64,000 nt of DNA from Streptomyces sp. TSRI0107 (GTDB taxonomy: Bacteria > Actinomycetota > Actinomycetes > Streptomycetales > Streptomycetaceae). How positions within the stretch are numbered: the first letter of the stretch is position 1; each line of letters begins with the position of its first letter. The notes below the pieces were generated by a model. The model had not been told where the DNA came from, searched no databases, and worked only from the letters and a program-made list of their open reading frames with translations. Below, one piece after another: positions 1-12,100 of this stretch. The stretch covers positions 682,001 to 746,000 of the forward strand of contig NZ_LIVZ01000002.1 of NCBI RefSeq assembly GCF_001905845.1. The letters run 5' to 3'. The translations under genes were made by a program, and so were the position numbers.

Positions 1-2
1 CG

Positions 3-620
3 GCCGCGGCCCTGCACGTGTACGTGTCCCAGCTCCGCAAACTCCTGGCGATGGGCGCGCCGGACGCGTCGCCCATCGTCACCGAGCGCCCCGGCTACAT
101 GCTGGTGGCGGGGCCGGAGGACACGGACTGGGGGCGGCTGGAGCAACTCACCCGGCAGGCCCGGGCGGCCCGCGACAGGGGCGACCTGGAGGACAGCGCC
201 CACGCGTTCGCGCAGGCGGTCGGACTGTGGCGCGGTCCCCTGCCCTGCCCCCGGCAGAACGGCCCGCTGATCGGCGACTTCGCCGCCTGGGTGAAGACGC
301 ACCGGCTGCACTGCCTGGAGGACTACGTCGAGGTGAGCCTCGAACTGGGCCGGCACCGCTCCCTGATCGGCCTGCTGTCCACCCTGGTGTCGGAACATCC
401 GTTCCACGAGGTGTTCTACGGCCAGCTGATGCGCGCCCTGGACGCGTCGGAACGGCGAGCCGAGGCCCTGCGGGTCTACGAGCAGGCGGCGACCACCCTG
501 AGCCGGGAACTCGGCCTGGGTCCCGGCCGCCAGCTGCGCCAGGTCCACCGGGCGATCCTGTCCGGCGGAAGCGCACCGGCACCGCGCCTGCACGACGTGG
601 CGGCCCCGGGCCGCGCCTAG
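3..620 (+). CDS. SARP-family transcriptional activator, 5'-truncated by window edge
   Basis: This is the C-terminal part of a Streptomyces antibiotic regulatory protein. The reading frame is open from base 3, so the N-terminus lies outside the window. The first residues (LHVYVSQLRKLL, then VTERPGYML) match the end of the OmpR-like winged-helix domain. The rest is a bacterial transcriptional activation domain with the usual WRGP and AEALRVYEQ segments and ends in a TAG stop. The protein at 23989 carries the same segments in the same order ([16 protein letters not shown]), so the two are paralogues. SARPs activate biosynthetic operons by binding heptamer direct repeats spaced 11 bp apart, and such repeats occur in front of several operons here. 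The next gene begins more than 200 bp downstream behind one such repeat set, so this regulator is transcribed separately from it. Family assignment is firm; the individual targets are inferred. Confidence 0.9.
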   Translation, partial: AAALHVYVSQLRKLLAMGAPDASPIVTERPGYMLVAGPEDTDWGRLEQLTRQARAARDRGDLEDSAHAFAQAVGLWRGPLPCPRQNGPLIGDFAAWVKTHRLHCLEDYVEVSLELGRHRSLIGLLSTLVSEHPFHEVFYGQLMRALDASERRAEALRVYEQAATTLSRELGLGPGRQLRQVHRAILSGGSAPAPRLHDVAAPGRA

Positions 621-773
621 GCCCTGCCTCCACGATCGAACGAACGAACGGACGGACCGGCGAACGGACGGACCGACGAACGGACGGACGAGCCCGTGCG
701 GGGGCGCCCCCATGGCCCCCGCCCGGCTCGGCTCGGCTCGGCTCAGCTCGGCCGGCCGACCGCGCGGCCCTGC
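621..773. repeat. low-complexity intergenic tandem repeats
   Basis: The intergenic stretch behind the truncated SARP holds two simple tandem arrays. One is built on GAACGGACGGAC units (about 636-692) and the other on GGCTC pentamers (about 724-752). No gene is seen on either strand. Short-period expansions also occur inside many coding sequences of this cluster, so this looks like a general habit of the locus. Confidence 0.7.
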
Positions 774-802
774 TCCTAGACCGCGGTAAGCGGCGCTTTA
801 GA
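774..802 (+). promoter_or_regulatory. SARP-type triple heptamer box upstream of fkbH-like gene
   Basis: Three copies of a TAG/TAAG core lie in register: CCTAG at 775-779, GTAAG at 786-790 and TTTAG at 797-801. The spacing is exactly 11 bp, one helical turn, which is the arrangement SARP activators bind. A weak -10-like TGACGA lies about 9 bp after the last heptamer, which would place transcription start near 823. This supports the start at 855 for the downstream gene, because an ATG at 816 would lie inside the promoter. Binding is inferred from spacing and recurrence elsewhere in the cluster. Confidence 0.65.
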
Positions 803-854
803 AAACCCGCTGACGATGCCCCAGGTCGTGCCCACGTACCGGAAGAGGCTTGGG

Positions 855-2816
855 ATGGGTGACACAACAGAGGACACGCTGTGGTCCCTGCACGAGCGGG
901 GCCGCGTGGCCGCGGAGTACCCGCGCGTACGCCGGCTCGTCGGCGCGCTCGGCGACTCCGGGGACCCCGACGAGCTGCGCCGCGCCGGCAACCTCCTGGC
1001 CCGGATCGGCGCCGACGCGGTGCTCGAGGAGCACCCGGACACCCCGGTGGTGTCGGTGGCGATCACCGGGCACAGCACGGTGTCCGGGCTGACCGGCCCG
1101 CTCACCGCCGAACTGGCCCGGCACGGCATGCTGCTGCGCCCCCACGTCGGCGACTTCGACAGTTACGTCGCCGACCTCGCGTCGCCGGACAGCGACCTGT
1201 ACGCCGCCCGGCCCGACGCCGTGGTCTGCCTGCTGGACGCGTCGGTGGTGTTCGACGAGGTCCCGGCGGTGTGGCAGCCGGAGGACGTGGCGCGCGTTCT
1301 CGACGAGAAGCTGGCCCTGCTCGGCCGGCTGGCCACCTCCTTCGCCGCCGCCGGCCGGGGCACCCTGATCCTCAACACCCTCCCCCTCCCGCGAGTGCAC
1401 GCGGCCCAGCAGATCGTCCTGAGCGCACGGGCCCGCCTCGGCGCGGTGTGGCGGGAGGCGAACGCCCGCCTGCTGCGGCTGATGGACGACCACCCCGAGC
1501 TGGTCGTCGTCGACATCGACCCGCTGCTCGGCGGCGAACTGCCGCTGCGGGACGCGCGGCTCGGCACGTACACCAAGACCCAGTTCTCGCCGCAGCTGCT
1601 GGCCGAGTACGCCCGCGAGGTGGCCCACCTGTTGCGCGCAGCGACCGGGCGGGCGAAGAAGTGCCTGGTCCTGGACCTGGACAACACCGTCTGGGGCGGG
1701 GTCCTCGGCGACGACGGCCCCGAGGGCATCGAGGTCGCCGGCACCTACCGCGGCGAGGCGTTCCGCACCCTGCAGCGCACCGCCCGGCAGATCGCCTCCC
1801 AAGGAGTGCTGCTGGCCGCGGTGAGCAAGAACGACCTCGATCCGGTACGGCGGGTGCTGCGCGAGCATGCCGAGATGACGCTGCGTGAGGACGACTTCGT
1901 ACGCGTCATAGCCAACTGGCGCCCCAAGCACGACAACCTGCGGGAACTCGCCGACGACCTCGGCATCGGCGTGGACAGTTTCGTCTTCGCCGACGACAGC
2001 CCTTACGAATGCGGGCTCGTCACCCGAGAGCTGCCCGACGTCGCCGTGATCCGGCTGGACGACGACCCGGCCCTGCACACCGAGAGGCTGCTGCGCGACG
2101 GCTGGTTCGACGTACGCGGCATCACCGCCGACGACCTCAGGCGGCCCGAACGCTACCGTGAGGAACTGAGCCGCAAGGACTTCCTGCACGGCTTCGAGTC
2201 GCTGACGGACTATCTGCGGGAGCTGGACATCCGGGTCCGGCTGGCCGAGGCCTCCGACAGCGAGATCGCCCGTGTCTCCCAGCTGACGCTGCGCACCAAC
2301 CAGTTCAACCTCACCACCCGCCGCCTCCAGCCGGCCGACGTGACCCGGCTGGCGGAGGACCCCGACGCACTCGTCCTCACCATCCGCTCCGCCGACCGCT
2401 TCGGCGACAACGGCGTGGTCGGCGCGATCCTCGCGCACCGGGACGACGACACCCTGCACATCGACAACTTCCTGCTCAGCTGCCGGGTGCTGGCCCGGGG
2501 CATCGAACAGGCCTGCCTGTCCGCCCTGCTCAGCCACGCCCACCGGCAGGGCATGCGGTCGGTACGCGCCTACTACCGGCCGTCCGCCAAGAACGGCAAG
2601 GTCGGCGACTTCTACGTGGGCAACGGCTTCCGCCCGCTCGAAGGCGACGCCGCCAGAGCCCACACCTCTGACACCGCCGACACCGCTGACACGGCCGACA
2701 CCGCCGACACCGCCGACACCGCCGTATCGACGTTCCAGCACGACCTGGCGGAGATCGCCGGGCCACCGGAGCACATCAAGCTGACGCGGAGCCTGGGAGG
2801 GCAGCGCACCCCATGA
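855..2816 (+). CDS. FkbH-like glyceryl-ACP synthase (HAD-type)
   Basis: FkbH-family proteins load D-1,3-bisphosphoglycerate onto an ACP as a glyceryl thioester and remove the phosphate. In tetronate pathways this supplies the three-carbon unit of the ring. The HAD motif DLDNTVWGGVLGDD with its paired aspartates is present near residue 270, followed by SKND and FADDSPYE segments. The C-terminal third has the GNAT-like fold segment typical of the family (QLTLRTNQFNLTTRR). The start at 855 is preferred over the in-frame ATG at 816 because GGAAGAGG precedes it by 6 bases and SARP boxes lie just upstream of 816. An ADT repeat near the C-terminus (about 2665-2727) looks like a recent expansion after the conserved domain. 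The stop overlaps the ATG of the ACP gene (ATGA), so the two are translationally coupled. Confidence 0.93.
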   Translation: MGDTTEDTLWSLHERGRVAAEYPRVRRLVGALGDSGDPDELRRAGNLLARIGADAVLEEHPDTPVVSVAITGHSTVSGLTGPLTAELARHGMLLRPHVGDFDSYVADLASPDSDLYAARPDAVVCLLDASVVFDEVPAVWQPEDVARVLDEKLALLGRLATSFAAAGRGTLILNTLPLPRVHAAQQIVLSARARLGAVWREANARLLRLMDDHPELVVVDIDPLLGGELPLRDARLGTYTKTQFSPQLLAEYAREVAHLLRAATGRAKKCLVLDLDNTVWGGVLGDDGPEGIEVAGTYRGEAFRTLQRTARQIASQGVLLAAVSKNDLDPVRRVLREHAEMTLREDDFVRVIANWRPKHDNLRELADDLGIGVDSFVFADDSPYECGLVTRELPDVAVIRLDDDPALHTERLLRDGWFDVRGITADDLRRPERYREELSRKDFLHGFESLTDYLRELDIRVRLAEASDSEIARVSQLTLRTNQFNLTTRRLQPADVTRLAEDPDALVLTIRSADRFGDNGVVGAILAHRDDDTLHIDNFLLSCRVLARGIEQACLSALLSHAHRQGMRSVRAYYRPSAKNGKVGDFYVGNGFRPLEGDAARAHTSDTADTADTADTADTADTAVSTFQHDLAEIAGPPEHIKLTRSLGGQRTP

Positions 2817-3049
2817 AGACGATCGACGACTTCCTCGCACTCGTCCACGACGAGATCGGTCTCCGGCTGACCCCGGACGCCGTGCGCCACTCCTTCGACC
2901 AGCTGCCCGAGTGGGACTCGCTGCACCTTCTGACCTTGCTGACCGCCCTCGAACGGCAGACCGGGCAGCGGGTGCCGATGCCCCAGGTACTGGAGGCGAC
3001 GAGCCTGTGGGACATCTACGAACTCACCGTCCGGTCACCGGCCGCCTGA
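2813..3049 (+). CDS. discrete acyl carrier protein for glyceryl transfer
   Basis: This 78-residue protein has the size and helical pattern of a stand-alone ACP. The phosphopantetheine serine is in the WDSLHLL segment near residue 37. It overlaps the end of the FkbH-like gene by four bases. That pairing is the conserved glyceryl-ACP cassette of tetronate clusters such as abyssomicin, agglomerin and RK-682. Its likely role is to carry the glyceryl unit to the KSIII-like enzyme encoded at 32025-33059, where it meets the finished polyketide. Serine context DSL is standard, so phosphopantetheinylation by the host transferase is expected. No other function is suggested by context. Confidence 0.9.
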   Translation: MKTIDDFLALVHDEIGLRLTPDAVRHSFDQLPEWDSLHLLTLLTALERQTGQRVPMPQVLEATSLWDIYELTVRSPAA

Positions 3050-3116
3050 CCACCGCCTGTCCCTCCCCCTGCCCGCCCGGAACTCCCTCACCATCAAGTC
3101 TCGGAGACGGTAGACG

Positions 3117-6100
3117 ATGAACGCTGTGTCCAACCCGGTCGTGCTGTGGCCGGTCTCGGCACCCGGACCGGCCTCACTGCGGGCGCGCGCGGCAGCGGCG
3201 GCCGATTCGCTCGACGCCCTCCCCGCGCTGTCCCCGGCCCGGGCCGCCGCCGCCCTGGCGGCCGCCGACCGGGGCGAGGCGCACCGGGCGGCGGTGCTGG
3301 GCCGGGACCGCGAGACACTGCTGGCGGGCCTGCGCGCCCTCGCGGCGGGCGACACGGCCGAGGGACTGTTCCAGGGACACGCGGTGAACACGGCCGGGAC
3401 GAACGGGACCGACGGGACCGACGGGACGCACCGGCCGGCGGGACCGGAGGGCACGGCCGGCCCCGCGGAGGCGGTGTTCGTCTACCCGGGCTTCGGCGCG
3501 CACTGGCCGGACATGGCCGCCGGTCTCCTCGACGACCCGGTGTTCCGCGAGAACATCGACCGCTGCGCCGACGCGCTGGCGCCGCTGGTGGGCTGGTCGC
3601 TGACGGACGTGCTGCGGGGCGCGGACGGGGCCCCGCCCCTGGAGACGGCGGCCGTGGTGATGCCCGCGCTCGTCGCCGTGATGATCTCCCTGACGGAGGT
3701 CTGGCGCTCACGGGGTGTGACACCGGCCGCGGTGGTCGGACACAGCATCGGCGAGATGGCCGCCGCGTACGCCTGCGGCGCGCTCTCCCTGCCGGACGCG
3801 CTGCGGGTGGCGGCGGTCTGGGGCAGCGCCCTGACCGAGGACCGCTCCGGCGCCTGGGGCATCGCCGCCGTGCTGCTGCCCGAGGAGGAGACGCGCGTAC
3901 GGCTGGAGGCCTGGGGCGACCGGCTGGACGTCGCCGCCGTCAACGGCCCCGGCTCGGTGACCGTCTCCGGAGACCGCGACGCGCTGGAAGAACTGCTGGA
4001 GGCCCTGGCCGCCGACGGAGTCCGCGCCCGCCGTGTCGCCGCCGACTTCCCCGTGCACGTCCACCAGGTCGACGCGATCATGGAACGGCTGCTGCGGGAC
4101 GTGGGCACGATACGCCCGAAGCCCGCGGCCATCCCCTTCTACTCGGCGGCCCGCGGCACCCGCCTGCCCACCGAGGAACTCGACGGCCCCTACTGGGCCC
4201 ACCAGCTGCGCGACCCCGTCCGCTTCGAAGCGGCGGTACGCGCACTGGTCGCGGACGGCTTCCACGTCTTCCTGGAGGCCGGCCCGCACCCGGTGCTCAC
4301 ACCGGCGGTCCAGGACGTCCTGGACAACGAACAGGACACCCACGCGACCGGCCCGACCCTGGTGACCGGCTCCCTCACCCGGGGCCGGGACGCCCGCACC
4401 GAACTCGCGGCCTCGCTCGCCGCCCTGTACGTGCACGGCCTGCCGGTCGACCTCACCCGCGTGTCACCCGCCGCCACCACCGACGATCCCGTACGGCTCG
4501 TCCTGCCCGCATACGGCCCGCAGGACGAGGCCGCCGACCGGGCCGAGGCAGCCTCCCGGCAACAGCTCCCCCTGCGCCGCCAACTGGACGCCGCGCAGGA
4601 CGAGACCCGGCACGAGCTGCTCCTGCGCGTCGTACAGGAACAGACGGCGGCGGTCCTCCGGGGGCCGGACCGGCCCGCGGACGGCGACGACACCTACGAC
4701 ACCCACGACACCTACGGCGCCCATGACACCCACGGACCTGACCGCGAGGATGCCGCCGCCGGGGACACCTTCCACGCCCTGGGCCTGGAGTCGGCCGGCG
4801 CGGTCGAACTGCGCAACCGGCTCACCCGACTGCTCGGCGTACGGCTCCCCGTGGCGGTCGCCTTCGACCACCCCAGCCCGCGGGCCCTCGCGGCACATCT
4901 GCACGCGCTGATGTACGACGAGCCCACGGACCCCGGCACCCATGACATCCGGCCGACCGCCGCGTCCCCCGGCGAGCCGATCGCGATCATCGGGATGGCC
5001 TGCCGCTATCCCGGCGGGGTGAGCACACCGGAGGAGCTGTGGCGACTGGTCGCCGAAGGCACCGACGCCATCGGCGAGTTCCCGACCGACCGGGGCTGGG
5101 ACATCGACGACCTGTACGACCCCGACCCGACGGCGACCGGCAAGTCGACCACCCGCCGGGGTGGCTTCCTCTACGACGCCGCCGACTTCGACCCCGAGTT
5201 CTTCGGCATCAGCCCGCGCGAGGCGACCGCGATGGACCCGCAGCAGCGGCTGCTCCTGGAGACATCATGGGAGGCGTTCGAACGCGCCGGAATCGACCCC
5301 ACCGCCCTGCGGGGCAGCAGCACCGGGGTCTTCACGGGAACGTACGGGCTGGAATACGGCCCACGGCTCACCGAAGCACCCGAAGACGTGGCCGGCCACC
5401 TGCTCACCGGTCAGTTCAGCAGTGTCGCCTCGGGGCGCATCGCCTACACGTACGGGCTCGAAGGCCCGGCGATCACGGTGGACACCGCCTGCTCGTCGTC
5501 GCTGGTGGCCCTGCACCTGGCCGTGCAGTCGCTGCGCCAGGGCGAGTGCACGCTCGCCCTCGCGGGCGGGGCCGCGGTGATGGCGAGTCCTGGTATGTTC
5601 ACGGAGTTCAGCCGGCAGCGGGGGCTGTCCCCCGACGGCCGCTGCAAGGCCTTCTCCGACGACGCCGACGGCACCGGCTGGGCGGAAGGCGTCGGCCTCC
5701 TCCTCGTCGAACGGCTGTCGGAAGCCCGCCGCAACGGGCATCCGGTCCTCGCCGTCATCCGCGGCACCGCGACCAACCAGGACGGCGCCAGCAACGGCCT
5801 GACCGCGCCCAGCGGGCCCGCCCAGGAGCGCGTCATCCGCCAGGCCCTCGCCAACGCCCGCCTGTCGGCGGATCAGGTGGACGCCGTCGAGGCGCACGGG
5901 ACGGGGACCAAGCTCGGGGACCCGATCGAGGCGCAGGCGCTGCTGAACACGTACGGGCGTGCTCGCGAGGGCGGGCAGCCGCTGTGGCTGGGGTCGATCA
6001 AGTCGAACATCGGGCACAGCCAGGCGGCAGCCGGAGTCGCCGGGGTCATCAAAATGGTGCTGGCCATGCGGGAACGGACCCTCCCGCGCACCCTGCACGC

Positions 6101-9100
6101 CGAGCGGCCCACCACACATGTCGACTGGTCCGAAGGAACCATTCAGCTGCTGGACCAGGCCCGCGAGTGGGGAACGGAGGAGGGCCGGCCTCGGCGGGCG
6201 GGAGTGTCCTCGTTCGGGATCAGCGGGACCAACGCGCACGTGATCCTGGAGGAAGCGCCTGTCTTGGAGGGTGCTGAGGGGGACGCCGAACTGCCCGATG
6301 TTCCGTGGCAGTTGTCGGCGAAGACACCGCAGGCGCTACGGGATCAGGCGCGCCGTCTGCTGGAGCACTTGGAGGATGCGTCCGGCGCGGATACGGCGGT
6401 CATTGGGCAGGCGCTGGCTGCCCGGACGAGGTTCGCCCACCGGGCGGTGATTCTGGGTGCCGACCGGGTCGCTGGGCTGGCGGCTCTGGCGGAGGATGCT
6501 CCACATCCGCAGGTGGTGACCGGCCAGGTCCGGGAAGGCAAGACGGTCTTCCTGCTGACGGGGCAGGGCAGCCAGCGCCCCGGCATGGGACGGGAGTTGT
6601 ACCGGTCTGAGCCCGTCTTCGCGGACGCCTTCGACGCCGTGTGCGACCTCTTCGACCCCCACTTGGAACTGCCGCTGCGGGAGGTGATGTGGGGGGAACA
6701 CAGCCACCACCTCAACGACACCCGCTACGCCCAGCCCGCCCTCTTCACCCTCCAAGTCGCCCTGCACCGCCTGCTGAACCACTACGGCCTAAGCCCTGAC
6801 GCCCTGATCGGCCACTCCCTCGGCGAGATCACCGCTGCCCACCTAGCCGGAGTCCTCACCCTCACGGACGCGGTGCTTCTCATCACGACGCGCGCGCATT
6901 ACATGCACCAGGCCCGCAGTGACGGCGCCATGCTCGCGGTCAACGCCGGCGAGGACGAAGTCCGGGCCTTGCTCGGCGCCAGCGTGGACATCGCCGCCGT
7001 CAACGGCCCACACAGCACAGTCATCTCCGGTGATGCCGAGACGATCAACACTCTCGCCACTCACTTCGGCAAGACCACCCGGCTGCGGACCAGCCACGCG
7101 TTCCACTCCCACCACATGGACGGCGTCCTCGACGACTTCCGCAACGCCATCAGCACCATCACCCACCACCCACCGACCACCCCCGTCATCTCAAATCTGA
7201 CCGGCCGCGCCCTCACCCAGGACGAACTGGGCCCCGACTACTGGGCCCGCCACATCCGCGGCACAGTCCGCTACCACCAAGGCATCACCCACCTCGAAGC
7301 CACCGGCCACACCCGCTACCTCGAACTCGGCCCCGACACCACCCTCAGCACCCTCACCCCACACGCCACCCCCACACTGCGACCCAACACCCCGGAATCG
7401 GAAAGCCTCGCCACCGCCCTGGCCCACCTGCACGTCACCGGCCACACCCCCACCACCTACAACCCCACCGGACGAACCACCCCTGACCTGCCCACTTACG
7501 CCTTCCAGCTCCAGTCGTACTGGCTGCCCACACCCTCAACGCCGGCCAAGACCACCGACCACCCCTGGCTCGACACAGCCATCCACCTCACCGACGACCG
7601 AACAGTCCTCACCGGCCGCGTCTCACTGACCACCCACCCCTGGCTCGCCGACCACACCATCGCCGACACCCCCCTCCTCCCGGCCACCGCCTTCCTCGAC
7701 CTCACCCTCCACGCAGCCCAACACACCAACACCCTCACCATCCAAGACCTCACCCTCGAACAACCCCTCCCCCTCACCACAGCAACCACCCACCTCCAAA
7801 TCACCATCAGCTCACCCACACCCGAAGGCCACCGCACCCTCACCATCCACAGCCAAGCCGCCCCCGACCACCCCCACACCCGTCACGCCACCGCAACCCT
7901 CACCACCACAGCCACCGCCCCCTCCGCAACCCAAACCTGGCCCCCGACCTCCCCACCCCTCGACACCACCCACCTCTACGAAGCCCTCGCCGACCATGGC
8001 TACACCTACGGCCCCGCCTTCCAGAACCTCACCCACGCCTGGCACGACCCACACACCGGCACCCTCCACATCCAAGCCAGCCTCTCCGCCTCCGCCCGGA
8101 CCACCGGCCACACCCTCCACCCGGCGCTCTTCGACGCCACCCTCCACCCACTCGTGAACAGTGCCGAGGGGTTGTTGCCGTTCAGCTTCTCCGGGGTCCG
8201 GGTGTACGCGGTCGGCGCCAGGACCGTACGCGCGCGGGTGACGCCCACCGGAGACGGCTCCTATTCGTTGCTGTTCTTCGATGTGACCGGCGCGCCGGTC
8301 GCCGAGATCGATGCGCTGGCCCTGCGTCCGGCGGCCGTCGAGCAGTTGCGCAAGGGCGGTCGGCGGGAGCCGCTGTTCACCGTGGAGTGGTCTTCGGCTC
8401 AGCTCGACGCGGCCGGTGATGAGGGGCTTTGGGCCGTTCTCGGTGCAGGTCCGGACGTCCGGGAACTGGCGGACACGGTGGGCAGGGCTGTCGCGTACAG
8501 GAACGTCGCGGAGCTGCGCGCGGCGCTTGACGCAGGCGCCGAGCCTCCCGCCGTCGCCGTGCTCACCTCACCGGCCGCCAGTGGTGACGGACTGATCGCC
8601 GACGTGCGCCGCGTCACCCACGGCGTCCTCGATGCCGTACACGAATGGCTTGCCGACGAGCGGCTGGCCGGGTCCCGGCTCATGGTGGTGACACGTGACG
8701 CGGTGCCCGTGGGACCCGCGCGGCCCATGGGGCCGGATGCGGGCGTGGACGGGCTGGCCGGAGCCCCGCTTTGGGGCCTGCTGCGCAGTGCGCAGTCCGA
8801 GCATCCCGCCCGTTTCGTGCTGGCGGATCTGGACGGCTCGGCCGAGTCCGCGCGTGTGTTGCGCGCGGCGGCCGCCACGGGTGAGCCGCAGTTCGCCGTA
8901 CGCGGGGCAGAGGTGCGTGTTCCCCGGCTGGTGCGTGCCGACGCCGTCCCCGGAGTGCCGCCGGAGGGCGCGGCACGAGAGCTGGATCCGGCGGGTACGG
9001 TGCTGATCACCGGGGCCTTCGGCCGTCTGGGTTCGCTGCTCGCCCGTCATCTGGTCACCGAGTACGGCGTGCACCACCTGCTGCTGACCAGCCGCCGTGG

Positions 9101-12100
9101 CCCCGACGCCCCCGGGGCGAGTGAGCTGGTGGCCGAGCTCACCGGACTCGGCGCCCGTGTGCGCGTCGCCGCCTGCGACACCGCCGACCGCGAGGCCCTG
9201 GCCCGGCTGCTGGAGAGCGTCCCCGACGAGCATCCGCTGACCGCCGTGATCCACACCGCCGGCGTCCTGGACGACTGCGTCGTCACCGAGCTCACCCCGC
9301 AGCGGCTCGACACCGTCCTGGCACCCAAGGCCGAGGCGGCCCTGCATCTCCACGAGCTGACCGCCGGACTGGACCTGGCGGCGTTCGTCGTCTACTCGTC
9401 GGTGTCCGGTCTCGTCGGTATGCCGGGGCAGGCCAACTACGCCGCCGCCAACAGCTTCCTCGACGCCCTCGCCCACCACCGACGTGTGCTCGGCCTGCCC
9501 GCCACCTCGCTGGCCTGGGGGCTATGGGGCGAGGGCGGTATGGGCGAGTCGCTGAGCGCGACCGACCGGGCGCGGATGGCCCGCTCCGGCATCGTCCCGA
9601 TGACCGAACGCGAGGGGCTGGCGCTGTTCGACAGCGCCTTCGGGCGCGGCGAGGCGCTGCTGGTCCCCGCCAGGCTGGACCTGACCGCCGTACGAACCGA
9701 TGCCGGTCCCCAGAGCGGTCAGGTACCCGCCCTGCTGCGCGGCTTGGCGCGGCCGGCTCCCCTGCCGGTGGCCGGAGCGGTCGACGCGTCCCGGCACGGT
9801 GGTGGCCTCTCCGAACGGCTGGCCGGGCTGCCGACGGAGGAACAGGAAACCGTCGTGGGCGAACTGGTCCGCGCACAGATCGCGGCAGTGCTCGGTCACG
9901 GCTCACCCGAAGCGGTGAACACCTCGGCGAGCTTCAAGGACCTGGGCTTCGACTCGCTCAGCGCGGTCGAACTGCGCAACCGCATCAATGCCGCGACCGG
10001 CCTGCACCTGTCCCCCACACTGGTCTTCGACTACCCCACCCCCGACACACTCGTGGCCCATCTGCGGGACCGGGTCACGGGAGCAGCCGACCGGCAGGCC
10101 ACACCCGGCGCCGTACGGGGCCGGGGAACGGGAACGGGAACGGGAACGGACAGCGAGCCGATCGCGATCGTCGGAATGGCCTGCCGTTACCCGGGCGGGG
10201 TGACCTCCCCCGAGGAGCTGTGGCGGCTCGTCGCCGACGGCACCGACGCCGTGGGCCCCTTCCCCCGGGGACGCGGCTGGGACCTGGACAACCTGTTCGA
10301 CCCCGACCCGGCGGCGACCGGCAAGTCGATCACCGACCACGGCGGTTTCCTCTACGACGCGGACCGGTTCGACCCCGAGTTCTTCGGCATCAGCCCGCGC
10401 GAGGCGACCGCGATGGACCCGCAGCAGCGGCTTCTCCTGGAGACCGCCTGGGAGGTGTTCGAACGCGCCGGAATCGACCCCACCGCACTGCGCGGCAGCG
10501 ACACCGGCGTCTTCACCGGAACCATGTACCACGACTACGCCCCGCCGGTGCAGCTCATGCCGAGGGAACTCGAGGGCATCCTGCTCACCGGCAACACAGG
10601 CAGCGTCGTCTCCGGTCGCATCGCCTACACGTACGGGCTGGAAGGCCCGGCGATCACGGTGGACACCGCCTGCTCGTCGTCGCTGGTGGCCCTGCACCTG
10701 GCCGTGCAGTCGCTCCGCCAGGGCGAATGCTCGCTGGCCCTGGCGGGTGGAGTGACCGTGATGGCCACGCCGGGGACCTTCGTGGAGTTCAGCCGGCAGC
10801 GGGGGCTGTCCCCCGACGGCCGCTGCAAAGCCTTCTCCGACGACGCCGACGGCACCGGCTGGGCGGAAGGCGTCGGCCTCCTCCTCGTCGAGCGGTTGTC
10901 GGACGCCCGCCGTAACGGCCACCCCGTCCTCGCCGTGGTCCGCGGCACCGCCACCAACCAGGACGGCGCCAGCAACGGACTCACCGCGCCGAACGGGCCC
11001 TCCCAGGAGCGGGTCATCCGCCAGGCACTGGAAAGCGCGCAGCTCAGCCCTGCCGAGATCGACGCGGTGGAGGCGCATGGGACCGGGACCAAGCTGGGCG
11101 ATCCCATCGAGGCGCAGGCTCTGCTGAACACGTACGGGCAGGACCACACGTCCGATCAGCCGCTATGGCTCGGCTCGATCAAGTCGAACATCGGGCACAG
11201 CCAGGCGGCGGCAGGCGTCGCGGGTGTGATCAAGATGGTGATGGCCATGCGGAAGCGGACGCTGCCGCGCACCCTGCACGCCGAGCGGCCCACCACACAT
11301 GTCGACTGGTCCGACGGCACTGTCCAGCTGCTCCAGCAGGCCCGCCCGTGGGACACCCGGCAGGACCGCCCCCGCCGCGCTGCCGTTTCGTCCTTCGGGA
11401 TCAGTGGCACCAACGCCCACGTGATCCTGGAAGAAGCGCCGGCCTTGGAGGGCGTTGAGGGGGGTGACGGACTTCCGGATGTTCCGTGGCAGTTGTCGGC
11501 GAAGACGCCGCAGGCGCTACGGGGTCAGGCGCGCCGTCTGCTGGAGCACCTGCGGGATGCGCCGCCCGGTGCGGATTCGGCGGTCATTGGGCAGGCGCTG
11601 GCTGCCCGGACGAGGTTCGCCCACCGGGCCGTGGTTCTGGGTGCCGACCGGATTGCTGGACTGGCGGCCCTGGCTGAGGACGCCCCGCATCCGCAGGTGG
11701 TGACCGGGCAGGTCCAGGAAGGGAGGACGGTCTTCCTGCTGACCGGGCAGGGCAGCCAGCGCCCCGGCATGGGACGCGAGCTCTACCAGGCCGAGCCCGT
11801 CTTCGCGGACGCCTTCGACACCGTATGCGACCTCTTCGACCCGCACCTCGAACTACCTTTGCGGGAGGTGATGTGGGGTGCGCACAGCCACCACCTCAAC
11901 GACACCCGCTACGCCCAGCCCGCCCTCTTCACCCTCCAAGTCGCCCTGCACCGCCTGCTGAACCACTACGGCATAAGCCCTGACGCCCTGATCGGCCACT
12001 CCCTCGGCGAGATCACCGCCGCCCACCTCGCCGGAGTCCTCACCCTCACGGACGCGGTGCTTCTCATCGCCACCCGCGCGCACCACATGCACCAGGCCCG

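Noticed and set aside
816..854. Start of the FkbH-like gene at ATG 816
   Set aside because: No ribosome binding site precedes it and it falls in the predicted -10 region behind SARP boxes. ATG 855 has GGAAGAGG at proper distance.
3470..4320. Loading module as KSQ-AT-ACP
   Set aside because: No ketosynthase-like sequence precedes the loading AT. The protein begins with only a short linker before the AT core.
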